Source: Planctomycetes bacterium TMED75
Lineage (GTDB): Bacteria > Planctomycetota > Phycisphaerae > Phycisphaerales > SM1A02
DNA length: 64,000 nt
Reading direction: 5' to 3'
Assembly (NCBI GenBank): GCA_002171655.1
Contig: NHEC01000014.1
Span: forward strand, 1-64,000
The position numbers and the translations under genes were made by a program. How positions within the stretch are numbered: position 1 is the first letter of the stretch; every line of letters starts with the position of its first letter. Shown piece after piece: positions 25,453 to 33,767 of this stretch. Under the pieces are notes generated by a model. The model was not told where the DNA came from, did not search any database, and saw only the letters and a program-made list of their open reading frames with translations.

Positions 25453-27504
25453 TCAATTGGCTGGAGTGGCTTCATCAGCCGAGACACGGAAGAATTCATG
25501 TGGCATGAGTCCGACCGGATAGGTCTGGACATTGCCGATGTCGCGATTGATGAATCTGATCCAAGGCGCAACCCTGACGAACGTGTACGGCTGCTCGTCA
25601 TGCAGAATGGAATGAAAGTCGTGCCAGATCATCATGCGGGACTCAGCATCCATGGTCATCCGACCCTCGTCGATGAGGTCACTGGCAGCCTGGTTGTCCC
25701 ATTGGATGAAGTTGTCCCCTTGATTCTGTATCGAATCGCGGTGCCAGATCTGGCGAGGATCGCTCTCGGGTGCTGAAGCACTCCAGCCCATGATCATCGC
25801 ATCGAAGTCACGGCTCTTGAGCATGTCCGAGTAGAAGGACCAATCCACAACTCGAGGCTCACAGATGATCCCGAGTCCCTCACACTGGCTGACGAGGTAG
25901 CTGATGATTCGCTCGGAGATCTCGCCGGAATTGGTGATGGTGAACTCAAATTTGAAGGGTGTCCCCTTGGAGAAGTACTCATCGTCCTTCTGATACTCAA
26001 GGATGCCATCGCCGTCGAGATCTTCCCAACCGGATTCCTTGAGGAGGAGTCGCGACTGGTCAAGATCGTAAGGCCAGGGATCAATGCCAGGATTCGAAGC
26101 TGGAGAACTCGGACTGCTGGGTCCGGTGGAGACCACTCCGACTCCAGCGTAGATGTCTCGAATCATCTGCTCGCGGTCAAGAGCCATGGTCATCGCCTTG
26201 CGAACCCGCTTGTCGTGAAACGGGGTCCAGGTGCCATCTGGCGGGCCTCCGCGCTGCCCGCACTGCCAGCCGATGAATCCATTTCCCGAACGCATGTTGA
26301 CCCATTTGTAGATCGCATTGTCCGTCAGAAAGTCGGAGTTCGACCGAAGCTCGGCGTACTGTGATGAAGAGGGACTCAGCATGTCCCCATCCCCGTTCTG
26401 GAATCCGACCAGAGCCGCGACGGGCTCTGAGATCACCTTGTAGCGAAGGCTCTCCAATGCGGCCTTGTTGGGGCCCCAGTATCGATCGTTTCGAACGATC
26501 ACCACATCCGAACCCGGAGACCACTGGTTGTCCGGATCGTTTGATTCCAACTTGAACCAACCAGACCCCATGAGGAGGCCCGTTGACTGATTGATGAATG
26601 ATTCCTCGAACTTGGAGTAGTAGTGCTTGGGCAGAACGGCGACGCTCAGGGCCCCACTGAGATTCGAGAAGAGCGCCTTGTTGAAGGTGATCTCCAGTGC
26701 GTGATCATCGAGGACCTCGACGTCCTCGATCATGTCAAGAATCGAGCGAGAGCGCTCAGCTTCGATGCGTTCATTGAAGATGAAGTCCTGAATCGTCCAG
26801 CGAACATCCTCGGCGGTTACCGGGACACCGTCACTAAAACGGGCGTCGGGTCGCAGATGCACTCGCAGCCACATCCCGTCGGGGTCGAACTGCCAAGCAT
26901 CAGCGAGGACCCCTTCGAGCTTGAGGGTATCGGCGTTGTAGCTTGCCAGTGATTCGAGCACCTGATCGAGGATTCTTCGGCTGTAGACATCTCCAGACAG
27001 GTAAGGCGTGATACGGGGCAGCTGAGCGCCGAAGATCTCGGTGAACTCACCATTTTCCGCAAAGCCCGGAACCTCACGTGGATCGCTGGATGCGGTCATC
27101 GGTGGCTGCCAGTCGATCGGCACTCCCGGACGGGCCCAGGAGTCGTCGCGCTCGTTTGAAGAGGAGGACGTGCTTCTTGAAGTGGTTTCGTTCGGCGGTA
27201 CGGCTTGAGGCATGACCGGCATTGAACCACTTCCGTCGGCAGCAACACCATTGACGAACACATTGATGGGACGGGCATTGATGGCGTCACGGATCGCGTT
27301 CAATTCGCCTTGAACGGACTGCAACCCCTTCCCGGCATCCCCGCTGGTAGCGACGGCCTTTTCAAGCTCCGCCACCTTGCCTTCGATCTTCTGAACCTGG
27401 TCCAGAACCCGGTCGTTGCCGAACATCCCGACAATGACCAACAATCCGACGATGATGAGCAGGACGAGCATCAACCCATCCTTGAAGCCAAATCGATTCT
27501 GCAT
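25453..27504 (-). CDS. Extracellular solute-binding protein, family 5, with N-terminal membrane anchor
   Basis: Predicted 683-residue substrate-binding protein of the OppA/DppA family. In place of a lipobox signal, the N-terminus has a hydrophobic segment (about 12-29) followed by a coiled-coil-like stretch (about 35-75) and a Ser/Pro-rich linker, so it may be membrane-tethered by an uncleaved helix. The binding domain runs from about 150 and contains LEGVLADAWQFDPDG, WTIQDF, F-H-D-K-R-V-R-K-A-M-T-M-A-L-D-R-E and the late W-Y-type segment seen in family 5. AGGAAGG lies just upstream of ATG 27504. Peptides are the likely cargo. Confidence 0.9.
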   Translation of the reverse strand: MQNRFGFKDGLMLVLLIIVGLLVIVGMFGNDRVLDQVQKIEGKVAELEKAVATSGDAGKGLQSVQGELNAIRDAINARPINVFVNGVAADGSGSMPVMPQAVPPNETTSRSTSSSSNERDDSWARPGVPIDWQPPMTASSDPREVPGFAENGEFTEIFGAQLPRITPYLSGDVYSRRILDQVLESLASYNADTLKLEGVLADAWQFDPDGMWLRVHLRPDARFSDGVPVTAEDVRWTIQDFIFNERIEAERSRSILDMIEDVEVLDDHALEITFNKALFSNLSGALSVAVLPKHYYSKFEESFINQSTGLLMGSGWFKLESNDPDNQWSPGSDVVIVRNDRYWGPNKAALESLRYKVISEPVAALVGFQNGDGDMLSPSSSQYAELRSNSDFLTDNAIYKWVNMRSGNGFIGWQCGQRGGPPDGTWTPFHDKRVRKAMTMALDREQMIRDIYAGVGVVSTGPSSPSSPASNPGIDPWPYDLDQSRLLLKESGWEDLDGDGILEYQKDDEYFSKGTPFKFEFTITNSGEISERIISYLVSQCEGLGIICEPRVVDWSFYSDMLKSRDFDAMIMGWSASAPESDPRQIWHRDSIQNQGDNFIQWDNQAASDLIDEGRMTMDAESRMMIWHDFHSILHDEQPYTFVRVAPWIRFINRDIGNVQTYPVGLMPHEFFRVSADEATPAN

Positions 27505-27568
27505 ATGACCTTCCTAACGCACGCGGCAGCGTTGGCCTGAAGTCGTTCAAGTCTCAAGAAAGAGCAGG

Positions 27569-28570
27569 CTAAGGGGTGGAGCGGACAGGATCAAATCGAT
27601 CCTTCAAATGATCACCCAGGAAATTGAGTGCAAGCAGGGTTACTCCGATGAGGAAACAGGGCCAGACCAGCAGCCACCAGCGACTTTCCACAGTGTTCAA
27701 CTCGCTCAATCCGCTCGAGGCAAGATTTCCCCAGCTGGGAAGAGGCTCATTGACACCGATTCCAAGAAAACTCAGAAAACTCTCCGAGAGAATGGCCGCG
27801 GGGACCGCCAAGGTTGCGTAAACGATCACAGGCCCCATCAGATTGGGCAGAACATGCCTGGAGAGCTGCCGATGAACGGGCACTCCCCCCGCCGTCGCCG
27901 CCTCGATGAAGGGGCGTTCTCGAAGACTGAGGACCTGGCCACGAATCACTCGCGCCATGGCCAGCCAACTCACGGCTCCGATGGCGACCAGCAAAGTGAG
28001 CACATTGACGGCCTGCCGCGCAAATCCAGAAAGCTGAGCGCCCTCTCGTTGCAGAAAGCCATCCACCGCGACGGAAAGCAGGACCACTAGCAAGATGTAG
28101 GGGAGACCAAACAGAATGTCGACCAGGCGCATGAGCAGCGCGTCGACCCGCCCCCCACTCCAACCAGCAAGCCCACCGTAGATCGTGCCGATGAGAACTG
28201 ACAGGAACGCTGCGGCAAATCCAATGGCAAGGCTGATCGTTCCACCCATGAGACATCTGACGAAGAAGTCCCGGCCATATCGATCGGTCCCGAAGAGCAG
28301 ACCAGGAATGTAAGCACCCTGAGTTCTTTGAGCCTCGATTCGACTCTGATCTTCGGAAGACAGGCCCATCCAGATCGGAGGCAACAACGCCAGCTCAAGA
28401 TTGGAAGCTTCGTATCGTGGGCGCACTCCACCACGTACCTCCACATCGCCGAGAGACCATGGTAGAGAAAGGAAGCAGGCTGCAGTGATCACGAATAACA
28501 GTACAGGACCAGTCAAACCTGAATGAAGCAGGGAACGAATGCTGATTTTCTTTATGAGGTTCGGATCCAT
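27569..28570 (-). CDS. ABC transporter permease, OppC-like
   Basis: Predicted 333-residue inner-membrane permease of normal OppC size, first gene of the transporter operon. It contains LLFGTDRYGRDFFVRCLMGG, the typical OppC opening, and the EAA-like loop EAATAGGVPVHRQLSRHVLPNLMGPVIV, then SFLSFLGIGVNEPLPSWGNL. With the OppC-like protein at 21774-23678, the operon encodes two OppC-type and one OppB-type permease. Either may pair with OppB; which pairs in practice cannot be told from sequence. Confidence 0.9.
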   Translation of the reverse strand: MDPNLIKKISIRSLLHSGLTGPVLLFVITAACFLSLPWSLGDVEVRGGVRPRYEASNLELALLPPIWMGLSSEDQSRIEAQRTQGAYIPGLLFGTDRYGRDFFVRCLMGGTISLAIGFAAAFLSVLIGTIYGGLAGWSGGRVDALLMRLVDILFGLPYILLVVLLSVAVDGFLQREGAQLSGFARQAVNVLTLLVAIGAVSWLAMARVIRGQVLSLRERPFIEAATAGGVPVHRQLSRHVLPNLMGPVIVYATLAVPAAILSESFLSFLGIGVNEPLPSWGNLASSGLSELNTVESRWWLLVWPCFLIGVTLLALNFLGDHLKDRFDPVRSTP

Positions 28571-28610
28571 CCAGGAACAAGTCTAGGAAATTCTGATCAA
28601 GACATCATGA

Positions 28611-29480
28611 TCAGGAATCCTTGGAGGGTCGCTTCTTGGAAGAACCGCTCTCCGGGCCGAGCCGAAGCTGCTGCCTCGAACCGTCTCCAGAATGCTCCTC
28701 GGGACGGGGGGGTGGATTCAAGTGCTTTTGAACGAGTTCTTCAGCCAGTTCCGATCGTTGCTCGAGTTCACCAATCATTTCAACTCTGAGCTGTTCCAAG
28801 GCTTCAGCCATGGCCGCCAACTCTTCTCCACGCACCCGGACTTGCAGATCCACCTGAGCCAGCGCCAGAACGCGCAGCTGCTCAAGAATGTCCTCGGCAC
28901 CCTGAAGATCCTCGGATTGCATCGCTTCGCGATACCCTCTCCCCAGATCCTTCAGTTGCTGTTCGTTTTTTGTTTCCAGCACACGGAGCTTGTACAGACT
29001 CGGCCAACGCTGATGAAGGTCGACAAGTCGCCAGAGGCGCCGCGATGAACCCACCGCTTTCTGAAACCCCTCCTGGTTGGTCTCTCTGAGCTCCTCCAGT
29101 CGAGTTTGCCACTTTGGATTGAGCTCGCCCGCGACCTTGATGAACAGATCCAGCTCCTCGGGACTTGCAGATCGTCCCCTGCGTCCGGGATGCGCCCGCG
29201 GGCCGCTGGAACCGGGAGAGAGATGAATCCCAGGCGGACCTCCACCTGATCCAGGAGGACCGCCGCGGAGAGGACGTTCTGAAGCGGGTGGCCTCGGGTC
29301 CTGCTTGCGTGGCTCTTCCACCACTGCTGTCTCTGAGACGCTCTGCTGCTGAGCTGAGGGCTCTGATTCAAAATCATCGTCAATCAAGAAGACTGGCAGC
29401 ATCCACGAGTGAGGTGCCATTGAACAGCTGCCCATTCCTGTAGGCAACAGAAAAATGCAGATGAGGAGGAGTCGAGTCAT
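28611..29480 (-). CDS. Secreted Pro-rich coiled-coil protein in ECF sigma operon
   Basis: Predicted 289-residue protein of unknown family. A hydrophobic N-terminus (LLLICIFLLPTGMGSC) is a signal peptide, perhaps with lipidation at the Cys. A Gly/Pro/Arg-rich linker spans about 55-105. Residues about 108-255 are strongly helical, charged and heptad-like (L-E-E-L, E-Q-L, A-E-E-L repeats), and the C-terminus is Pro then Lys/Ser-rich. As third gene after an ECF sigma factor and a TM protein, it could be an envelope sensor for that system. This role is an inference from position. Confidence 0.65.
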   Translation of the reverse strand: MTRLLLICIFLLPTGMGSCSMAPHSWMLPVFLIDDDFESEPSAQQQSVSETAVVEEPRKQDPRPPASERPLRGGPPGSGGGPPGIHLSPGSSGPRAHPGRRGRSASPEELDLFIKVAGELNPKWQTRLEELRETNQEGFQKAVGSSRRLWRLVDLHQRWPSLYKLRVLETKNEQQLKDLGRGYREAMQSEDLQGAEDILEQLRVLALAQVDLQVRVRGEELAAMAEALEQLRVEMIGELEQRSELAEELVQKHLNPPPRPEEHSGDGSRQQLRLGPESGSSKKRPSKDS

Positions 29481-29534
29481 GCAGGGTGACCGGAAAAGGA
29501 TGGCTTCTCGAGCAACAGTGAAGGAGTACTTTCT

Positions 29535-30098
29535 CTATCGGCGCATCGAGCCTTCAATGGACTGGATCTCTTGGGCAAAGTCGTTGAGCTCAAAGCCAGT
29601 CGTCCCAAGAATAGGCGCAAAGGCTATGCCGTAGTTATCAGATCCATTCAAGTCGTCCACAAATTCAAGTTGCCCGCTCGCCCCCGCATCGAGCAGAGCG
29701 AAGAGGACCGTATCACGGTCGGACGCTGGCTCGAGATCAATGCCGAGTTCGGGAAGAGCAGATCCATCTGATGCCGCAATCAAGCCGCTGGAATCTCCAC
29801 GCATGGGCTCACGACCGGATGAATCCAGAACAAGTCGAGCCATGACCGCAAAGGCGAGGAGGACACACGCTGCCAACGCGATTCGACCCCAGACCAGAAC
29901 CGGACGCGACTGGGTGGGGAATTGAAGCAGTGTCTCAGAAGACTCGTGCTGTTCAAGAAGATCGACTGAAGCCAGATAGATTCGCTCTGCCAGCTCGTCA
30001 TCACCGCGGACCGCACCCGCATAGGACTCCAATCCATCAAGTATCTCAGCCTTGTCGGCTTCGGAAAGAGGAGCATGATCTTGGGATTCATGAGTCAT
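29535..30098 (-). CDS. Single-pass membrane protein, probable anti-sigma factor
   Basis: Predicted 187-residue protein. Residues 1-65 are a charged cytoplasmic domain, a single hydrophobic helix (about 70-88) follows, then an outer domain of about 95 residues. This topology and its position directly after an ECF sigma gene are those of anti-sigma factors, but I see no ZAS Cys/His motif. The next gene (secreted coiled-coil protein) starts 54 bases later. Confidence 0.55.
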   Translation of the reverse strand: MTHESQDHAPLSEADKAEILDGLESYAGAVRGDDELAERIYLASVDLLEQHESSETLLQFPTQSRPVLVWGRIALAACVLLAFAVMARLVLDSSGREPMRGDSSGLIAASDGSALPELGIDLEPASDRDTVLFALLDAGASGQLEFVDDLNGSDNYGIAFAPILGTTGFELNDFAQEIQSIEGSMRR

Positions 30099-30177
30099 GA
30101 CAGTTTGATTTCATCAGTTCGGAATGCAGGAGGGGTGCGTTTGAGCCCTCTCGATGAGGTCTGGATCACTGATTAGA

Positions 30178-30192
30178 ACGCCCCTTCGGGGC
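30178..30192 (-). promoter_or_regulatory. Stem-loop between ECF sigma and probable anti-sigma gene
   Basis: CGCCCC-TTC-GGGGCG is a perfect 6-bp stem with a 3-base loop. On the minus strand it is followed by TTCTAATC, too poor in T for a clear terminator. It may attenuate or stabilise the operon transcript. It stands between the sigma stop and the next start. Confidence 0.4.
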
Positions 30193-30217
30193 GGTGATTG
30201 CATGAAAAAGAGGGAAT

Positions 30218-30793
30218 CTAGCTGCTGGAAGGAGGTTTTTTATCTTTTTCCATCAGAGAGCGCAGTTTTCGGAGTGCTCGATGATGCCGAGCAAGCAAGG
30301 TTCCGATCGGCTCTTGTAAAAGGGTCTCTATATGTCGAAAAGACATCCCCCCCACATGCCGCAAGTCGATGATCTGTCGCTCCTTGGCTGATAACTGATC
30401 CAATGCCATGGCCAGTGCTCGACGGTCACTGTCATCGAAAAGGGGATCATCTGGTGCGGAAGAGTCATCAAGCAGGGCCATAACTTCGTTGGAAGTTGGG
30501 CGCGCATGCCTCTTTCTTCGCCGCATTTCATCACGCAATCGATTCATTGCGATCCGAAACAACCAGGCTTCGAAGCGACCGGTCTCCTCATAGCCATCAG
30601 TGATCTTCGAAGCCACGGTACAGAAGGTGGATTGGGTCAGCTCTTCGGCAAGTTCGGGATCACCACACTGGACTCGGATCAGACCGAATACCCGGGGGCC
30701 ATAGCAGTGAACGATTGAACGCCAGGCCTCCTGGTCGCCCGTTGAGGCTCGTCGAAGCAATTCGGCGATGTCATCAGGAGATTCTGGATCCAT
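30218..30793 (-). CDS. ECF-type RNA polymerase sigma factor
   Basis: Predicted 191-residue sigma-70 family protein. Region 2 includes AELTQSTFCTVASK and FEAWLFRIAMNRLRDEMRRRKR; region 4 includes LSAKERQIIDLRHVGGMSFRHIETLLQEPIGTLLARHHRALRKL, a helix-turn-helix. There is no region 1 or 3, as expected for ECF factors. I use ATG 30793; a TTG at 30838 is possible and would add 15 residues. No strong ribosome binding site is visible for either. It heads the operon with a TM protein and a secreted coiled-coil protein. Confidence 0.88.
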   Translation of the reverse strand: MDPESPDDIAELLRRASTGDQEAWRSIVHCYGPRVFGLIRVQCGDPELAEELTQSTFCTVASKITDGYEETGRFEAWLFRIAMNRLRDEMRRRKRHARPTSNEVMALLDDSSAPDDPLFDDSDRRALAMALDQLSAKERQIIDLRHVGGMSFRHIETLLQEPIGTLLARHHRALRKLRSLMEKDKKPPSSS

Positions 30794-30938
30794 GGCAAAG
30801 AGGTCTCGCAGGCGTTGAAGGTGCCTTGGAGAGAGCAAGGGATGAGAAAAACTACCCCTTTGTCATCGGATGGCTGCAGGTTTGATCAGGAGGATTGGAG
30901 GTAATCCAGTTGAATAAGAGCGCGAAACCAGAGGCAAT

Positions 30939-32474
30939 TCAGTGCGGCAGGGAGGAATCACCGAATCCACCGGCCCCGTATTCCTGCTCGGCCGACATGT
31001 GACTCCGATCACGGTACCGAGTGGATGCACCATCCCAAACGAGATGGACCGTTCCAGTCGGTCCGTTTCGCTGCTTTGCGATGATGATTTCACCAACCCC
31101 GACCCGATCAGGATTTGCAACGGCCCAATCTGGATCATGCCTGTGGTAGTACTCCTCCCGATGAAGCATCATCACCACGTCAGCATCCTGCTCGATTGAT
31201 CCAGATTCACGCAGATCGCTGAGGCGAGGGCGATGGCCCTCGCGTTGCTCTGCCGCACGATTGAGCTGACTGAGACAGATCACCGGGACTTCGAGCTCAC
31301 GGGCCATCGCCTTCACACCACGGCTCAATTCAGAAACTTCTTGCTGCCGGCTTTCAGTACGTCCGCCGGCGTGCATCAGCTGAAGGTAGTCGATCACGAG
31401 AAGCTTGATCCCGAAGCGCTCCTTCATCCGTCGCGCCTTGGAACGCAGTTGGAGCAGTGAGAGACCCGGGGTGTCATCGATGTACAAGGGAGATTGCTTG
31501 AGCTCGTCGCATGCGGCGAAGATCTTCGAGAAATCCTCGGTTCGCAGCATGTTGCGGCGGAGTCTCTGCGAATCGATGCCTCCGCGGGCACAGATGAGTC
31601 TCTGCACCAGCTGCTGGCGGCCCATTTCGAGCGAGAAAATGACGGCAGGGTGTTCCGCCATGGCGACGTGCTCGATCATGTTCAAGGCCACTGCCGTCTT
31701 ACCCATTGAAGGACGGGCGGCAAGGATGATCAGCTCTCCTGGCTGCAATCCGTTGGTCAATTCGTCGAGATCCATGAACCCCGAGGGCAGACCGGTCATT
31801 GATCGGCCTTCATTGTCCTCGATCGCACGAATTGCTTCATCAAGCAGTGAGCCCAGATCCTGAGCCGAAGCATGTTCGCGCTTCTGTGCGATGTGGAAGA
31901 TTCTCTGCTCTGCCTGCTCGAGGATCTCCTGAGCCTCTTCCGTACTCGTGTGGGCCTCGACAAGCGTTGTACCGGCCGCTTCGATCAATTCCCTCAAGGT
32001 TGCCTTCTCGCGAACGATTCGAGCGTAGTAGGGAGCATTTGATGCACTGGGCACGCTTTCCGCCAGCTTGACGATGTATTCGATCCCCCCCACATCCTCA
32101 AGAAGATCGGTATCGATGAGTCGCTGAGTCAGCTGCTCGCCATCAAGCGCGCCGTTCTTGTCGTACAGCTCGATCATCGTTTCGAAGAGCACTTGGTGCG
32201 CAGCACGATAGAAGTCTCCACCAGTGGAGACGATGGGAATCACCTCGGGAATGACCGAGTGGTCCCACAGCATGGCACCAAGCAGACTCATCTCGGCTCC
32301 AGGTGCATGTGGAGGCAGCGCCTCGATGAGTCGGGTCAGATCCCTGCCACCAAGGCCGGTGCCAAGCCCTGATTGTGCGCCAGATCGGGCAAGCGAAGAC
32401 TCCCTTTCCGCTCGACCACCACTCCCCTTCCAGGGGCCACCTTCGTCGGAGGTTGTATCACCACGAACACTCAT
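30939..32474 (-). CDS. dnaB: Replicative DNA helicase
   Basis: Predicted 511-residue hexameric helicase that unwinds the replication fork. An unusual 50-residue Gly/Ser/Arg-rich N-terminus precedes the DnaB N domain (LPPHAPGAEMSLLGAMLWD). The RecA-like motor has Walker A ARPSMGKT near residue 255, FSLEMGRQQLVQRL, the LLVIDYLQLM Walker B strand, CLSQLNRAAEQRE and SDLRESGSIEQDADVVMMLHRE. No intein is present. A bidirectional terminator separates it from the HU gene upstream on the same strand. Confidence 0.96.
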   Translation of the reverse strand: MSVRGDTTSDEGGPWKGSGGRAERESSLARSGAQSGLGTGLGGRDLTRLIEALPPHAPGAEMSLLGAMLWDHSVIPEVIPIVSTGGDFYRAAHQVLFETMIELYDKNGALDGEQLTQRLIDTDLLEDVGGIEYIVKLAESVPSASNAPYYARIVREKATLRELIEAAGTTLVEAHTSTEEAQEILEQAEQRIFHIAQKREHASAQDLGSLLDEAIRAIEDNEGRSMTGLPSGFMDLDELTNGLQPGELIILAARPSMGKTAVALNMIEHVAMAEHPAVIFSLEMGRQQLVQRLICARGGIDSQRLRRNMLRTEDFSKIFAACDELKQSPLYIDDTPGLSLLQLRSKARRMKERFGIKLLVIDYLQLMHAGGRTESRQQEVSELSRGVKAMARELEVPVICLSQLNRAAEQREGHRPRLSDLRESGSIEQDADVVMMLHREEYYHRHDPDWAVANPDRVGVGEIIIAKQRNGPTGTVHLVWDGASTRYRDRSHMSAEQEYGAGGFGDSSLPH

Positions 32475-32571
32475 GTCTCAGGATATGACCAGCTCACATG
32501 GGGATTCTGACGATTGCGTCAGTTCATCCACGCAAATTGATTTGAAAGAGTGGAAAAGTGGTCTCGGTAAA

Positions 32572-32604
32572 AAAAACGGCTCCTGATCATCAGGAGCCGT
32601 TTTA
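32572..32604 (-). terminator. Bidirectional-looking Rho-independent terminator after HU gene
   Basis: AAAACGGCTCCTGAT and ATCAGGAGCCGTTTT form a near-perfect stem of about 14 bp. On the minus strand it is followed by eight T, so it should efficiently end the HU transcript, 27 bases after the stop. The plus-strand T tract is shorter. Confidence 0.9.
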
Positions 32605-32631
32605 CACATCACGATTGGTTGGTGGCTTGAG

Positions 32632-32973
32632 TCAGTCCACCGAGTCAGCGGTCGTGACAACCTCGATGTTCAACTCCTGTTCGACATCGGGTTGTTCGAG
32701 TGTCTCACGCATGAGTCGTCCCACCTTGAACTTCACGGTACGTCGTGCAGGTACATGCACGCGTTCGAGAGTCTTGGGGTTCTGGGCGACTCGTGGTGCT
32801 CGATCTTTGATCTCGAAGACTCCGAAATCCCTGAATTCAAGGCGATTGCCTCGACCAAGTTCGTCGATGACCTGATCCAAAAAGGCTTGGACGGTCTTCT
32901 TGACATCCGCTCGACGTTGTTGGGTCGTGTCGGCGATTCGGTCGATGAGGTCTTTTTTAGTTGTGGTTGCCAT
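32632..32973 (-). CDS. HU/IHF family DNA-binding protein
   Basis: Predicted 113-residue nucleoid protein. ATG 32973 starts MATTTKKDLIDRIAD; AAGGGG lies 7 bases before it, and the ATG six codons earlier is rejected. The family motif appears as EFRDFGVFEIKDRAPRVAQNPKT, where HU/IHF proteins have G-F-G-x-F and the R-x-G-R-N-P loop that enters the minor groove. The final 20 residues are acidic and longer than in typical HU (about 90). I cannot tell HU from IHF subunits. Confidence 0.92.
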   Translation of the reverse strand: MATTTKKDLIDRIADTTQQRRADVKKTVQAFLDQVIDELGRGNRLEFRDFGVFEIKDRAPRVAQNPKTLERVHVPARRTVKFKVGRLMRETLEQPDVEQELNIEVVTTADSVD

Positions 32974-33069
32974 GCGCGGGCCCCTTAACACGGGTCATCT
33001 CTGTACCAATCATTCAGACCAAGCTTCCGGCATTGGGATCTGAAGGAATGGGGATCAGCAAAGGCCCAC

Positions 33070-33093
33070 AAAAAACCAACACCCACGTGCTGG
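33070..33093 (-). terminator. Rho-independent terminator after small lipoprotein gene
   Basis: On the minus strand CCAGCAC-GTGG-GTGTTGG (7-bp stem with one G-U pair) is followed by six T. It lies 85 bases after the stop of the gene at 33178-33558. A wider inverted repeat, GGATCAGCA (33052-33060) with TGCTGATCC (33102-33110), encloses it. Confidence 0.65.
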
Positions 33094-33177
33094 CACAGCT
33101 CTGCTGATCCGCAATGACGAGTATCGTCAGATGGATGCCGGGGGTCAAGCCTTCATATCGGACTACGAATGCTTCGG

Positions 33178-33558
33178 TCAGCGGGAAATGCGCTTGACCG
33201 CGTAGGTGGTGTCCTGATAGACGTTGAACGGACGTCCGACAGAAGTGAACTGCCGATCAAATATGAGGCGTTCGTAGCCATCCTCGACCCGCTCGAAAGG
33301 GGTTTCCCGGGTCCCTAGCCTGGAGTCGTTGCGACCGCTGAAGGGTCCAAACTCAGCGCCAGTTTCAGGCAAGCCTGCCATCAATTGGACCATTCGCAGC
33401 TCACCTGAAGGGACCACCAACGAACAGGAACTGGGAATGAGGGCCGCTGAAGAGGTTTTTGTCTGCTGAGAAGCGCATCCTGAGCCCATGAGGACCAGTC
33501 CACCTGCGAGCAGGGTGGGAGCGACGCCTTTGCAAAGAAGAGAGACCAGTCTCATCAT
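33178..33558 (-). CDS. Small putative lipoprotein
   Basis: Predicted 126-residue exported protein of unknown function. The N-terminus has a long hydrophobic stretch ending in the lipobox L-M-G-S-G-C followed by A-S-Q-Q, a classic lipoprotein start. GAGG lies 5 bases before the first of two ATG codons. The mature part of about 95 residues contains a Gly/Phe-rich segment (ETGAEFGPFSGRN). It follows hldE after 209 bases and has its own terminator. Confidence 0.7.
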   Translation of the reverse strand: MMRLVSLLCKGVAPTLLAGGLVLMGSGCASQQTKTSSAALIPSSCSLVVPSGELRMVQLMAGLPETGAEFGPFSGRNDSRLGTRETPFERVEDGYERLIFDRQFTSVGRPFNVYQDTTYAVKRISR

Positions 33559-33767
33559 CGGATCCTCGTTTTCGTATTTCAGAGCTCAAAGCCGCCTCGG
33601 GCGACAAATAACGGGAATCAGGCAATCAGCTGCTGGCTGAGCCTTCCAGTCGGTTCACTTCATGGTGACACGACCTTGTGGCCAGTCCAGACGAAATCCG
33701 AGCCTTGCCGGCGGATGGGAGTAAAGGCCACGCCTTCAGGGGATCACTCAAGGTCCTAGAACGCGAA

